A stretch of DNA of 64,000 nt from Protea cynaroides (taxonomy: Eukaryota > Streptophyta > Magnoliopsida > Proteales > Proteaceae). Below the pieces are notes generated by a model. The model was not told the origin of the DNA, did no database searches, and was given only the letters and a program-made list of their open reading frames with translations. The position numbers and the translations under genes were made by a program. Location: positions 70,666,896 through 70,730,895 of the forward strand of contig CM053269.1 in assembly GCA_028583415.1 (NCBI GenBank), written 5' to 3'. Of this stretch, positions 1 to 10,674 are shown in pieces. The stretch's first letter is position 1. Each line of letters opens with the position of its first letter.

Positions 1-360
1 AAAGCATTTAAAGTTCAAATCAATCTCAGCCTATTAGTAAATCAAATGTAGAGCCCTAGCTCATCCAAAGTTCAAATCAATCTCAGTCTATTAGTGAATC
101 AAATGCAGAGCCCTTGCTTATCCAAAGTTCAAATCAATCTCAGCCTATTAAGGAATCAAATGTAGAGCCCTAGCTCATTCAAAGATCAAGTCAATATCAA
201 GTGAATCAAAGGCAGAGCCCCAACTCATCCAAAGTTCAAATCAATATTAGCCTATTAGTGAATCAAATGTAGAGCCCTAGCTCATTCAAAGAACAAATCA
301 ATCTCAGCCTATTAGTGAATCAAATGCAGAGCCCTAGTTTATTCAGAAAATCAATCTCAG
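1..360. repeat. Tandem repeat, unit about 58 bp, about 6 copies
   Basis: The motif GAGCCCTAGCTCAT and close variants recur near 53, 110, 168, 213, 271 and 330, giving a period of 45-60 bp. Units also share AATCAATCTCAGCC and TGAATCAAATG. Copies are degenerate and one is shortened. The block belongs to the 3' untranslated region of the upstream Ogre-type element. Confidence 0.85.
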
Positions 361-439
361 AATCTCAATCAAAAGAGCCTCAATTCAATCAAAGAAAAGA
401 CAGCAAGTCCTCCATCCAAACAAATCAAAGCCGAGCTCA

Positions 440-840
440 AGCTCATGCAATCAGCCTTGTATTTACAGCCTAGCTTCATACAAGAAGAGGTTCCAAACCT
501 ATAAATCAACCTTGTATTCATAGCCTAGCTTCGTACAAGAAGAGGTTTATCAGCCTACAAATGGATCAAGTCGGGTCCAAGCCCGCACATACCTTGCATC
601 ATGAGTTCCACCTCAGCAAGAAGAGATTCCCAGCCTACAAATGAGCCTTGTATTCACGGCCTAGCTTCATACAAGAAGAGGTTTATCAGCCTACAAATGG
701 ATCAAGCCGGGTTCAAGCCCGCGAGTACCTTGCATCATGAGTTCCACTCAGCAAGAAAAGGTTCCCAACCTACAAATGAGCCTTGTATTCACAGCCTAGC
801 TTCATACAAGAAAAACAATCACCAATTTTTCAAGAAGAAC
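440..840. repeat. Tandem repeat, unit about 136 bp, 2-3 copies
   Basis: CAGCCTACAAATGGATCAAG occurs at 551 and 687, 136 bp apart. GCCTAGCTTCATACAAG recurs several times inside and around the units. It is unrelated to the 58-bp repeat to its left, so two different arrays sit side by side in the element's 3' region. Confidence 0.85.
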
Positions 841-976
841 AAACCTTCTTGCCAGTCAAACTACGTTTTGGGCTTGATTTCTAAGACACCCTTAGAATAC
901 GTAGGTAGTTTAGGACGAATCACCCTAAAAATGTGGTTCTTTTATCTTCAGCATTCAATTGGTAACAATCTCGGCT

Positions 977-985
977 AAAGAGGGG
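977..985 (+). promoter_or_regulatory. Polypurine tract of the upstream Ogre-type element
   Basis: AAAGAGGGG followed by CATC lies immediately 5' of TGTAAGCACC, the LTR start. In LTR retrotransposons such a tract primes plus-strand DNA synthesis next to the 3' LTR. Confidence 0.75.
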
Positions 986-1329
986 CATCTGTAAGCACCC
1001 CATTTTTACCACCCTCTGCATAAGTGAACCAATATGGTAGGTTTTCGACCTTTAACCCAAAGATTTGTGATTTTCGACTGAACCCCACAGTAGGGTCATG
1101 GGCTATTATCTACTTAGATGAATAGGTTGTGAAATTATCTTCGAAATGAGACCAGAATCATCAAATTCTGACTTCAAATAAGGAAGATATCGCAGTTTGA
1201 AAGTACAAGGGTATTTATATAATTATCGTATCATGCATGCATTATCATTCAAACTTCAAGACATCGTATCTGGGTCATCTGATATCGGAATCAGATAATT
1301 CAAAGGCCAATATTTCTTATTTTTAGTCA

Positions 1330-1880
1330 TCTTCAAAGTGGACGTGAAAAATCCCGGGTAGAAGTTATCAGTGGGCCTCATGCAAGCTTTCATGCAAAAT
1401 TATCGTTAGAACTTCAAAGCTTCATATCTTTTCCGTCTGACGTCGGATTCAGATGATTCCAAGGCCATTATTCTTCATTTATGATGTTCTACAAAGTGGA
1501 CGTAAAAAATCTCGGATAGAAGTCTCCGAAGAGTCCCATGCAAAATTACACATGAAAATTGTCATTTAATCTTTGAAAATTCATATTTTGGTAATCCCAT
1601 ATCCAAATCAGATGATTTCAGTTTCATTATGTTCTATTTTTAGCACTCTACAAAGTGGACGTAAAGAATTTTTTATAGAAGTTTTCAAAGGATCCCATGC
1701 AGAATGGTCAGTCAAATTATTGATAATTAGCCTGCTTAAACTTCAGAAATTCATAAGTTGGCCATTTTATTTCCAAATGAGGTGATTCAAGTTTCAATAT
1801 TCCTCATTTTTAGTGTTCTACAAAGTGAACGTAGAAAATTTGGAATAGAGACTATCAAAAAATTTCATGTGGAATGGTGG
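1330..1880. repeat. 158-170 bp tandem repeat within the Ogre-type LTR
   Basis: CAAAGTGGACGT or its variant recurs at 1334, 1492, 1651 and 1821. Each unit also has a CATGCAAAATTA-like segment and a TTCATATTTTGG-like segment. The same unit occurs on the opposite strand at 43383-44290. Confidence 0.85.
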
Positions 1881-2179
1881 CAGAAATGGACTATGAAATG
1901 TCAACTTTGGTCCAAACGAGTTAACCTAAACTAGTCTAGTCCTGTCAATCTCGACTAGTCTTACTTGACCCAACCCGGATTGGTCCGGACCAATTCATGT
2001 CGGCGCATATGCATGTATTTCTTTTATATATTATTTATATGTTTATATAATGTATAATATATTATAATATATCATATAATATATACATGTCTTATATGCA
2101 TATTATATTATATATATATTAATATATTATATATTTATATATATGTTTTATATATAACAAGCTAGTAGGATCCGAATAA

Positions 2180-3080
2180 AAAAAAGAGGGAGTCGGTGGG
2201 ATTGCCAAAAGAAGAGGGAGAAGAAGGAAAGAAGAGGGAGAAGAAGGAAAGAAGGGGAGAGATGGCCGAAAAGAATAAAAGAAAAAAGGAAAAAAAAAGG
2301 GATCTTTCACTAGAAAACGTGAAAGAGAGAGAGAAGAAGAGAAGAAAAGGAAAGAAAGAGAAGAAGAGAAGAAAAGGAAAGAAAGAAAAGAGAGAGAAGA
2401 AGAGAAGAAAAGGAAAAAAAGAAAGAAAATAGAAGAAAAGGAAAGAAAGAGAAGAAGAGAAGAAAAAGAAAGAGAGAGAAGAAGAGAAGAAAAGGAAATA
2501 AAGAAAAGAGAAGAAAAGGAAAGAAGAAAAGGAAAAAAGAAAGAAAAGAGAAGAAAAGGAAAGAAAGAGAAGAAAAGAAGAAAAGGAAAGAGAGAGAAGA
2601 AGAGAAGAAAAGGAAAGAAAGAGAAGAAGAGAAGAAAAAAAAAGGGATCTTTCACGTTTTCTAGAAAGAAAACGTGAAAGAGAGAGAGAAGAAGAGAAGA
2701 AAAGGAAAGAAAGAGAGAGAAGAAAAGAGAAGAAAAGGAAAGAAAGAGAAGAAGAGAAGACAAGGAAAGAATGAGAAGAAGAGAAGAAAAGGAAAGAGAG
2801 GGAAGAAGAAAAAAAAAAGAGAAAGAAAAGAGAGAATGAGGGAGAATCCGAGAGAGAGGGGAGAGAAAAAGAAAAAAATTATTAAAAGAGAAGGAGAAGG
2901 AGAATGGGGAGAGGAGAAAGAGAGAGAGAGGGCGTTGAGGAGAGGAAGGAAAATAGAGAGAGAGAGAGAGAGAGGGAGACATAAAAAAAATCTCTGGAAA
3001 ATAGAGAGAGAGGAAGCGGGGAAATTGAAAAAGAACGAGAAAAAGGGGAAGAAGAGGATCGATGAAGACGGTTGAAGAAG
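2180..3080. repeat. 900-bp purine (GA-rich) tract with an embedded palindrome
   Basis: The plus strand is almost only A and G, built from variants of GAAGAGAAGAAAAGGAAAG. At 2649-2680 the tract is broken by CTTTCACGTTTTCT, a 4-nt loop and its perfect complement. A truncated version lies at about 2301-2325. Long open frames on both strands here encode only Lys/Glu/Arg or Ser/Phe/Leu low-complexity sequence and are not genes. Confidence 0.9.
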
Positions 3081-3429
3081 CAGAAGGAGCGACCAAAGTA
3101 AGCCCAGCCCTCCTTCTGCTCTAGTGTTTTTTCTGTTTTTTTTTTTTTTTGTTGTTGATTGCTACAGCATACAATCAAAATCACCGATTTATTAGATCAC
3201 ATTACCCTCTTCTAACCTACTGCAACTTCTTCATATCCCACCTCATCACCCAGCAAAACCACTCCACCAGTACATCCGAAAACCACCTACCTATGCATGC
3301 TCATGACTTGCTTTCACCATTGTGATCAAACAAATCATGCAATCTTACATACACCTGGTCGAAACCCATTCCCACCTAAATCATTTCCCCATTATTGATC
3401 CAAAGCTTTTGTTTTCTTTGAAAAAAATC

Positions 3430-4700
3430 TTAATTTATTAACATTGGTCTCAGCCATTGAATGTTAATTTGTTTTGATGTTGCTAAATTTTAAGTGATCA
3501 ATAAAAATATGATATTGATTGAATGTACCATGGATCATGGAATTCAACGGGATTAATTTTGGCTATATGATGTGGAATATAACTGTGGTTGATCCGACCA
3601 CATGATCTAAATTTTTATGAGATTAATCATGGCCTTTAATATTGATTTTTTAATATGACAAAATTTTAGCCATTGAACATGAAGGAATGTTATGAGATTG
3701 GGAATTTTTATGGCATTGATTATGACTATTGATCTTGGATTTTGTGGTGATAAATTTGATCATTGGATGATAATTTTATTTTTGATCATACGATGATGAA
3801 TATGAGCCATTGGTTGATAAGTTTATGTTAATCATGAATGGAATTTTATGGTGATTGATCTGAGAATGTCTGAATTTTATGTGATAAAATTGATCCGGAT
3901 GCTTGGAATTAGTTATGAAATTGATCCAATCACATGCTTGGAATTATTTATGAAATTGATCTCATCGGATGCATGATATTGTTATGAAATTGGACCAATG
4001 ATCTTGGAATTTTGATGTGATTAAAATTAGACCATTGATCTTGGAATCTTGATGTGGTTATGATCCTTTAGATTCAGAAATTCAATGAAATTGATCCAAC
4101 CACATGATTTGAATTTTATGAGAATAATCATGACCATATGATTGGAATTTTTAATGAGTTGATTATAGACCATTGATCTTGGAATTATGATATGATAAAA
4201 ATTGGACCATTGATCTTAAAATTTTAATAAAATAGGATCATTGATCTTGGAGTTTTGATTTGATCCGTTGATCATAATTTACCTTGATTTGAGTAAACTG
4301 AATGGTTAGATTATTAATTTGAGTAATCTAAACCGTTGGATTGTCATAAAAAATGATGTAAATGGATATGAACGGTTAGATTATCATGATAAGTGATCTG
4401 AACCATTAGATTATCTTTGGGAGTGATTGAAATAAATTTGAACGGTTGGACTATCATCAAGAATGATTTAAACCATTATATTTCCATCATAGTGTGTTTT
4501 AGAAGAATTTAAGCCATTGGATGGACATCATGAGTAATATGAATGAATCTGGACCATCGGATTGACTTGATGATTGATTTAAATGAATATGAATGGTTAG
4601 ATTGTGATTTTGAGAGAATTTAAACCGTTGGATCTTGATCATAAATGATTTAAAAGAATTTGAATCATTGGATTTTAGTCTGATTATGAATATATCTTGA
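3430..4700. repeat. Degenerate array of CCATTGATCTTGGAATTT-like units
   Basis: About 1.3 kb of AT-rich DNA built from diverged units of roughly 45-75 bp. The left half repeats ACCATTGATCTTGGAATTTTGAT-like sequence and the right half GAACGGTTAGATTATCAT-like sequence. No open frame is worth calling. The array is part of the LTR. Confidence 0.7.
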
Positions 4701-5249
4701 CATGAGATCTGAGCTGTTGATTTTGGCTATTTTGGTGAAATTTAGGAATTTGATTTGGATATATTATTGAGGAGATAAAAAGATATCTAACCATTGATTA
4801 AGGATCTGATCTCGAGAGATTCACATTAAATCCCAACCATAGATCTAGAGAATCTCATCTGAGACACATTGAGACATAATTTGATTGGAAATAATACATG
4901 AGATGCCATTTTATTTGTCTGTTATATCTTGATGAATGCTCTCACATGCTTGCTGCTATAATGATTCACATGCTTTGTCATACATGAATAGATATATGTT
5001 GTTTGTTGCCATATTTGAATGATATTTTTTATTTTGACAATAATTTAATTTATGCAACACCTTAGTTGAACTGCCATATCTGTACACCTAGCAAACATAT
5101 TAGGTGTGGGGACGTGTATTTAGGCACCCACATTCTTGGGAAGGGCATAATGGGAATAATAAAAACCTTAATAAAGAAAAAAAAATGCTTTCCCAAATCT
5201 TTTAAAATTAGAATTCAGGATAAAAAGGGTAGCTCAGGACGATTTCTGT

Positions 5250-5345
5250 CCCTCAGTAAACCCTAAACCTAGAATAGGTTCTTAACCCTAAACCTAGAAT
5301 AGGTTCTAAACCCTAAACTTAGAATAGGTTCTCACATTCTAACCC
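5250..5345. repeat. Short CCCTAAAC-containing tandem repeat
   Basis: Three copies of an about 30-bp unit with AACCCTAAACCTAGAATAGG. The unit contains a telomere-like heptamer, but most of it (AGAATAGGTTCT) is not telomeric, so I read it as an LTR minisatellite. Confidence 0.75.
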
Positions 5346-5359
5346 AAATAGGATTTCCA

Positions 5360-5640
5360 ACTCGAACTACGTGGATTCTGATTCCTAAGGCAAACCCTAG
5401 GATACATAGGCCATTTGGGAGAAACCCAAATTTGGATCCACACTTTAGTCTACTCGGACTATCCATAGATCCACTAGGATATCCACCCATCATCCCAAAC
5501 TACGCGGATTCTGATTCCTAGGGCAAACCCTAGGATACGTAGGCTATTTGGGAGAATCCCAAATTCAGATCCACATCTTAGGTCACTCGAAATATCCATA
5601 GATCCACTAGGATATTTACCCATATTTTGACCCAAATAGG
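5360..5640. repeat. Direct duplication, unit about 133 bp
   Basis: ACTACGTGGATTCTGATTCC at 5366 is repeated, with one change, at 5499. The similarity covers the CAAACCCTAGGATAC, GGGAGAA and ATCCACTAGGATAT segments of both units. Confidence 0.8.
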
Positions 5641-6045
5641 ATTATCCACATTCCAACTCAGAATGGGTTATCCATATTTTGACCCAAATAGGGTTATTCT
5701 TAGATCCACTAGGACTATCTATCAGTCCACATGAACTATCTAGATCCTAACCCATAGGGTTTCTCATTCATTCAAGCATAAATTTCAACTTGAACAAAGA
5801 ATTTAGTCATGCACAAGCATAAATCATAACCATAAACTTTAATCACACCTGAACTACGATGGTGAACCTGATTTTCAGAATATTTCTGTAACACGTAGGC
5901 AATCTGATGGATACAGATTCGGTTCAATGATATCAAACCACTTGATTTGGTTTAGTTTAATAGATAGAGTCTAGCATAGGAAAGGTATAGGAGATCGATT
6001 TCAATCGGGCTGTTTGGGTGCCTAACCCCTTCCCATAATCATAAC

Positions 6046-6354
6046 CTGACGCTTACCCAATCTCTGATGGACCAGAAATCCAATCTAAGGATCATGAGTC
6101 AATCGAAGTCTTACCTTGGGGTGAGATTTCACATTTTCCAAGGTCCTAGACCTTAATCTAGGTGGCAACTTCTAAGATTTCCATCTTTGTCCTCACGGTA
6201 ACCTGACTCTTACCCAATCTCTGATGGACCAGAAATCCAATCTAAGGGTCGTGAGTCAATCGAAGTCTTATCTTACGGTAAGATTTCACATTTTCCAAGG
6301 TCCTAGACCTTAATTTAGGTGGCGACTTCCAAGATTTTCATCTTTTTCCTCACA
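6046..6354. repeat. Direct duplication, unit about 157 bp, at the LTR 3' end
   Basis: CTTACCCAATCTCTGATGG follows CTGAC at 6046 and 6203. Each unit ends in a GGTGGC(A/G)ACTTC segment and CCTCAC. The second unit forms the exact end of the LTR, and the first two-thirds of the primer-binding site (TGGCGACTTC) echoes the sequence at 6320-6329 inside the unit. Confidence 0.8.
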
Positions 6355-6355
6355 G

Positions 6356-6373
6356 TGGCGACTTCACTGGGGA
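6356..6373 (+). promoter_or_regulatory. Primer-binding site of the Ogre-type element
   Basis: TGGCGACTTCACTGGGGA starts two bases after the CA end of the LTR. It matches the primer-binding type I associate with Ogre elements, thought to pair with the 3' end of a tRNA-Arg. The tRNA assignment is from memory of the lineage; the position and TGG start are seen directly. Confidence 0.75.
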
Positions 6374-7408
6374 TATAAACGTCAGACTCCTAAATGAAAA
6401 CTTTCCTTATGTGAATTGGATGCTAGCTTTTAGGATACTAAATTTATGCTTGTATAATATTGCTTTGGGGGAATGGGTTCAGTCACACATTCGTTCGAGT
6501 AGCCGAACTGGATCCCATGCAGATGGGGCAGCCCGCTAGGCAAAACACACAACCTTGGCCTGTACTTTGTGAGACCATGATTGGCGAGCAGCCTCTAACG
6601 AGCGTTTTTTGGGTCCGCTTGAGAATGCGTTATGCTACTCCACGTCGCTTGGATCCTTGCAACATAGTATATAAAGGGATTGGGGACCCATTATTCATCG
6701 TGCATTCGGTGATAGGTTACCCCGTCCTTGTCAAGGTGGCCTTTTCTGTCCTAACCCAGATTGTAGCTCAATGTTTTTTTATTTTTGATTCATCCCTGAA
6801 CCGACCCAGTAAAATCTGCTTAACCATGATATCCATGTTCGAGACGTCGAAGTTCTGCCTGTTTTTGTCCTCGATTGGTCAACATGTTAGGATCTACACG
6901 ATGAGCATCTTGAACTCTCACCCATTGGGAGTATGAGGTATGTATACACCTGTTCTACAACATAGTAGACGGTCACTATACACCCTCCATTAAGTAAGCT
7001 CGATGTGTCGAATCTCTCATTGTTAATACGTCGATTTCGAAAAACGAATAGAAAATCCGTGTCAAGACATAGATACCATGGTCAAGAAGAAATTTACTAG
7101 TTTGTTCATCCATGAACCACTTTTGCTTACCATCCCTAATAAGGACGATGGATTAATATATCCATTTCAATTTCATTGAATTCGATAATCCAATTGGCCA
7201 GACTTTGGTACCACTGATTATCCATTTTGGAATCACGAGGTCCCAAGACTGAACACATGGCTTAATCAAATTCAATTAAATTGACTTGGATAATGTTTAC
7301 CCGATCACCCTTATGAAGGAGCTAACTCTTGTTTGGTTGAGTCATCCTTGATTATGTATGTAACTTCTTTCCACTCCCGTTATCTTAGAGTCCTAATATT
7401 TATCACTT
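6374..7408 (+). other. Ogre-type leader between primer site and gag, with an unassigned ORF
   Basis: Ogre elements usually carry an extra ORF between the 5' LTR and gag. Here the only sizeable frame is 6460-6936 (158 codons). It has an Asp-Pro-Met-Gln-Met-Gly start region and a hydrophobic middle, with no motif I recognise. It may be a decayed remnant of the Ogre ORF1 or chance. The remaining sequence to 7408 shows no clear feature. Confidence 0.4.
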
Positions 7409-9100
7409 TTGGGTTCTTTTTTGGTACAAGCCAAGGAGTTAGCCCAAACCACAACCATTTCTACCTCTTGGATAAGGGATTCCATTACTGGGAGGTTATC
7501 TAGGGTGTACACACTAGAGCCAGTTAGTCCCATCTCAACCACATCAACTGAATCAATGGCTGAAGGATCAAACCAAGCCCCGAACACTATGGATGCCAGA
7601 ATGGAAAAGATGGAGGATACCATGGGAATGATAGCTGCCGCAGTAAGGGATATCCAATTACAATTGCAGGCTCAAGGGTCGACCTCTGAAAGGGTAAATA
7701 TGGCACCGCCACAAGGACTGGGTACCCCTAACCCAGCTGTGTCAAAATTTTTCGTAAACCCGGCATTGGAAGATATGGAAGGTGCCATACCCCAGAAACA
7801 GTCCATCGTTCAGGCTACCCCGGTGACTAAGAAATTGAAGGAAGAAGATGGCCCATACAATGATAGACTAAGTCAAGTGGAAAAATACTAAGGGGCATGA
7901 AAGGAGTAGAAAGTCAAATCATTGATGCCGAAGGATTATGCTTCTTTCCAGAAACTAAGCTGCCTCCCAAGTTTAAATGGACCACCGAGAAATTTGATGG
8001 GACAGGAGATCCCAGGACCCATTTAAAATCATTCACGGGCCTATTAAAGTAAGGCGAAGGATTTACTGATGAGCAGTTAGGAGAAGCATTTCAATTCTCA
8101 CTCACGGGCGAGGCTCACCGATGGTTGATGAATCTGAACCCATCACAGATACATTCGTGGTCAGATATCACCAAAGCATTTATCAGTTTCTATTCCTACA
8201 ACACAGAGAAAGAGACCCACCACAGGCAATTGGAAACCATGGTCCAAGACAAGGAGAGACATTCACGGCCTATTTAACTCGGTTCAGAAGTGTTGCAGCA
8301 AAGCTTTGGGATCGACCCTCTGAAAGAGATCAAGTGCAGATAATGATGAGAGGTTTAAGTGGGTCATATAAAACATACATTTTTGGCCAGGCCATCCTAT
8401 CATTGGAAGGGCTCGTGGTTGCGGGACAACAAGTAGAGGACGCCATAGCCCGGGGAGATATATTATCGGGAAAGTTAGAAAGGTCAGAAGGGGCGTCGAA
8501 TAGAAGGGCGTACCCATTAAGAAATTCAGGAAATCAATCTGTAAAGTAAATAGCTAATACCAATTATGAACCATTGATCTTGGGAAGTTCAAGTTACACC
8601 CCACCACAACAAGCAAGACCAAGGAGGAAGTTTACCAATTTGGGGATGACCCGATCCAAGGCTCTGGACAAGTTGATACAAGCCAAGAAGTTGACAGTGC
8701 TCGACCCTCGTCACCTCCAAGTCCTCTTCCATCGAATTTTCGTATGGACCTTTTTGTAAGTACCACAATTAGCATGGGCATGACACTGACAACTGCTACA
8801 CATTAAGGCATGCCATACAGGATCTATTGGATTTTGGTAAATTTAAGGTCCAACCTCGACAAGTGTCAGTGGCGAATAATTCCCTCCCTCACCACAGCAT
8901 CAATTTCATAGAATGGGGAGGTGAGCCCTCGGACCTTATGTCAGTCATAGAAGGAGTAAGAAATATGGTTGTCACATCTGGTGATGAAGTAAACATGTTG
9001 GGTAACCATCAACAAGAAGAAGAAGAATATGATTTCTATTTTTCGAAAGATTCGTCACACCTTATAGCACAATCACAATAAGAAGAAGAAGAACCGTTCA
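7409..9100 (+). pseudogene. Ogre gag (capsid and zinc-knuckle region), frameshifted
   Basis: Gag would package the element RNA. A first frame (7409-7891) has a Met-rich coiled segment (ARMEKMEDTMGMIAAAVRDI). The capsid-like core follows in a second frame near 7900-8100 (KFDGTGDPRTHLKSF, FSLTGEAHRWL) and continues after a shift in the frame at 8121-8549 (GETFTAYLTRFRSVAAKLWD, ending in an Ala-rich helix). Near 8640-8830 the typical linker FTNLGM and a zinc knuckle of the form C-x2-H-x4-GH-x4-C are recognisable across a stop. At least three frame breaks and two stops make it non-functional. Family assignment rests on this order and on the Ogre-type protease that follows. Confidence 0.75.
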
Positions 9101-9159
9101 TCATCTACCTCTCAGATGAGGAGATAGAAGTAAATCAAGTTGACAATCGTTTCCTTAAG

Positions 9160-10030
9160 ATGGAGTTCATATTCCCAGAGGATGAGCAAGAAGTAGTAGA
9201 AACCAGAACAGGGAAGAACTACAAACCATCTCACTTGATGGTAAATGATACGGCCCAAGCCGTAAGAGAGAAAGGTAAAGGACCTGCCAACCAACCAGAA
9301 CCTCCAAACCCGGTATTGAAACAATTACAAAAGACCCAAGCCAATGTGTCCATTTGGGAGCTTCTGATGGCTTCCAAAGTCTACAGGGATGCAGTACTGA
9401 AATCCCTAGCAAGTATTCAGGTCCCAGTTTCAATGGAGGGAGAAGAACTAGCTATGCTAGTAGGGGGCAGATATGCCATTAATGCAATTGTTTTTGGAGA
9501 TGTAGATCTTCCTCAAGGAAGTAAGGATCATATACAGGCTTTGCATATTACCATCGGATGCTGGGGCAAGAGCATTTTTCAAGTTTTGGTTGATAGTGGG
9601 TCAGCCTTAAATGTATTCCCTTTTGGTACCTTCAAACATCTAGGCTTCAGCGAGTCAGAGTTGAAACCTTCGGATATGACCATCAAGGCGTATGACAATA
9701 CCAGAAGGGCTATATTGGGTGTCTTCACAGTACCAATTCAAGTAGGACCGACTGAGTTTGAACAGAGTTCCAAGTCATTGATATTTCTGCCTCATTCAGC
9801 ATGCTTCTGGGTAGGCCTTGGATCCATCAGGCCAATGCGGTGGCATCTACTTTGTACCAGAAGATTAAATTCATCCACAAGGGTACAACTGTGACAATAC
9901 ACGCAGACTCTGCAGCTGTGAATACATTGGCCACTGGACAGAATAATGAAGAGTCACAAGGGGATACAAGGCAGGATTTCTCTCTCGGAGGGTTCCAGGT
10001 TGACAACATCTTAGCCACAACTGAGCCAGA
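9160..10030 (+). pseudogene. Ogre aspartic protease region of pol
   Basis: The frame 9160-9894 carries the protease active-site motif VDSGSALNVFP at about residues 144-154, followed by the GV-F-VPIQVG strand. The second conserved block, LLGRPWIHQANAVAS, is in another frame starting at 9801, so a single frameshift near 9780-9800 separates the two halves. The protease would cut Gag-Pol. The preceding part (from 9240) is the Ogre linker with PNPVLKQLQKTQANVSIWEL. It is non-functional as it stands because of the shift. Confidence 0.8.
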
Positions 10031-10674
10031 TCCTACAGGTACGCATCTACCCTTTTCATTTCGTCAATTACTTAACATGCTCTACTTTCCAGGTATGGAC
10101 CTTGGTTTCCAACAACATGGTGATGTCACTTTCTTATCTCTATTGGTCAATGAGTATAGATTTAGACTGGGGTATACCCCCACAGAAGGGGATCTGAAAG
10201 TAATCAAGCAAAAGCAGAGGAGAGCTGACGAAGGATTTCGAAAGCTCGAGAGGATGAAATACAAGTATAGTAGTCAATATGGTAGCAGCAGAATAAGAGC
10301 ATCAGACAGAGCTAGTGGGGACTGGCGACCTCAAAGGAAGGATGAAGCAGTCTATCAAGCAATATCTAAGGGGTTGTATAATGTGCAGGATATCCAGTTT
10401 TCAAAGACCCTCAATGGGGTATTTTGTCAAAGAAGGAGAGAACAACATCTATTGTGGATTTTCAAAACCTTGGTTCAGTACTCACCTTCAAAAGCAAGTA
10501 CCCGAGTTCGAAATATTCCATGATTGTACCCTTAACTGGGAAGAGCTCGAGCAAGTCAAGATCCAAGAGCAAAGCAAGGAGCAAAAATCTGAGACGGAAG
10601 TGATCAACATCAACAAACTGTTCGACGACGATCAAGTGATGACGCTCACCAGTGAAGACCAAAATAGGAGTCCC
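10031..10674 (+). pseudogene. Ogre pol spacer between protease and reverse transcriptase (left part)
   Basis: After the protease comes the characteristic Ogre spacer, with LGYTPTEGDLKVI followed by a Lys/Arg-rich helix, then NGYFVKEGE-like sequence after a frameshift and an acidic stretch (DDDQVMTL). The sequence stops at 10674, where element B is inserted after the target GTCCC, and resumes at 37245. A GT...TTTCCAG stretch of about 53 bp at about 10039-10091 lies where Ogre elements are known to have an intron. It is shorter than normal plant introns and the frame is open through it, so splicing is doubtful. Confidence 0.65.

Larger units (their letters stand above)
1..989 (+). mobile_element. 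3' internal end of an Ogre-type Ty3/gypsy retrotransposon (upstream copy)
   Basis: This stretch holds no credible protein gene. It consists of two tandem-repeat blocks followed by a polypurine tract lying directly against the TGTAAGCACC start of a 5.4-kb LTR. That arrangement is what is expected just upstream of a 3' LTR. Long, variable tandem repeats between pol and the 3' LTR are a known trait of Ogre/Tat elements. The open frame at 601-978 follows the repeat units and resembles no known protein, so I do not call it. The element continues off the left edge. Confidence 0.7.
990..6354 (+). mobile_element. Ogre-type long terminal repeat (5.4 kb), apparently shared by two tandem elements
   Basis: The LTR begins TGTAAGCACC after a polypurine tract and ends CCTCACA one base before a primer-binding site. 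A 5-kb LTR with these termini is typical of the Ogre lineage. Internally it contains, in order, four 158-170-bp repeats, an AT-rich zone (2020-2150), a 900-bp purine tract, a degenerate array (3430-4700), CCCTAAAC-like short repeats, a 133-bp duplication and a terminal 157-bp duplication. Internal sequence on the left is of 3' type and on the right of 5' type, so the same LTR serves as 3' LTR of one copy and 5' LTR of the next. A partial inverted copy lies at 43234-44423. Confidence 0.8.

Noticed and set aside
1..840. CRISPR-like array of regularly spaced repeats
   Set aside because: This is plant nuclear DNA and the units are contiguous tandem repeats without unique spacers.
601..978. 125-codon ORF upstream of the Ogre LTR
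   Set aside because: It is built from the 136-bp tandem repeat units and has no protein-like pattern.
2119..3184. Long ORFs on both strands (up to 325 codons) in the GA tract
   Set aside because: They follow a low-complexity purine tract and read only Lys/Glu/Arg or Ser/Leu/Phe runs; no domain, and the tract is part of an LTR.
5250..5345. Interstitial telomere sequence
   Set aside because: Only short CCCTAAAC pieces occur, embedded in a 30-bp unit of other sequence that belongs to the LTR.
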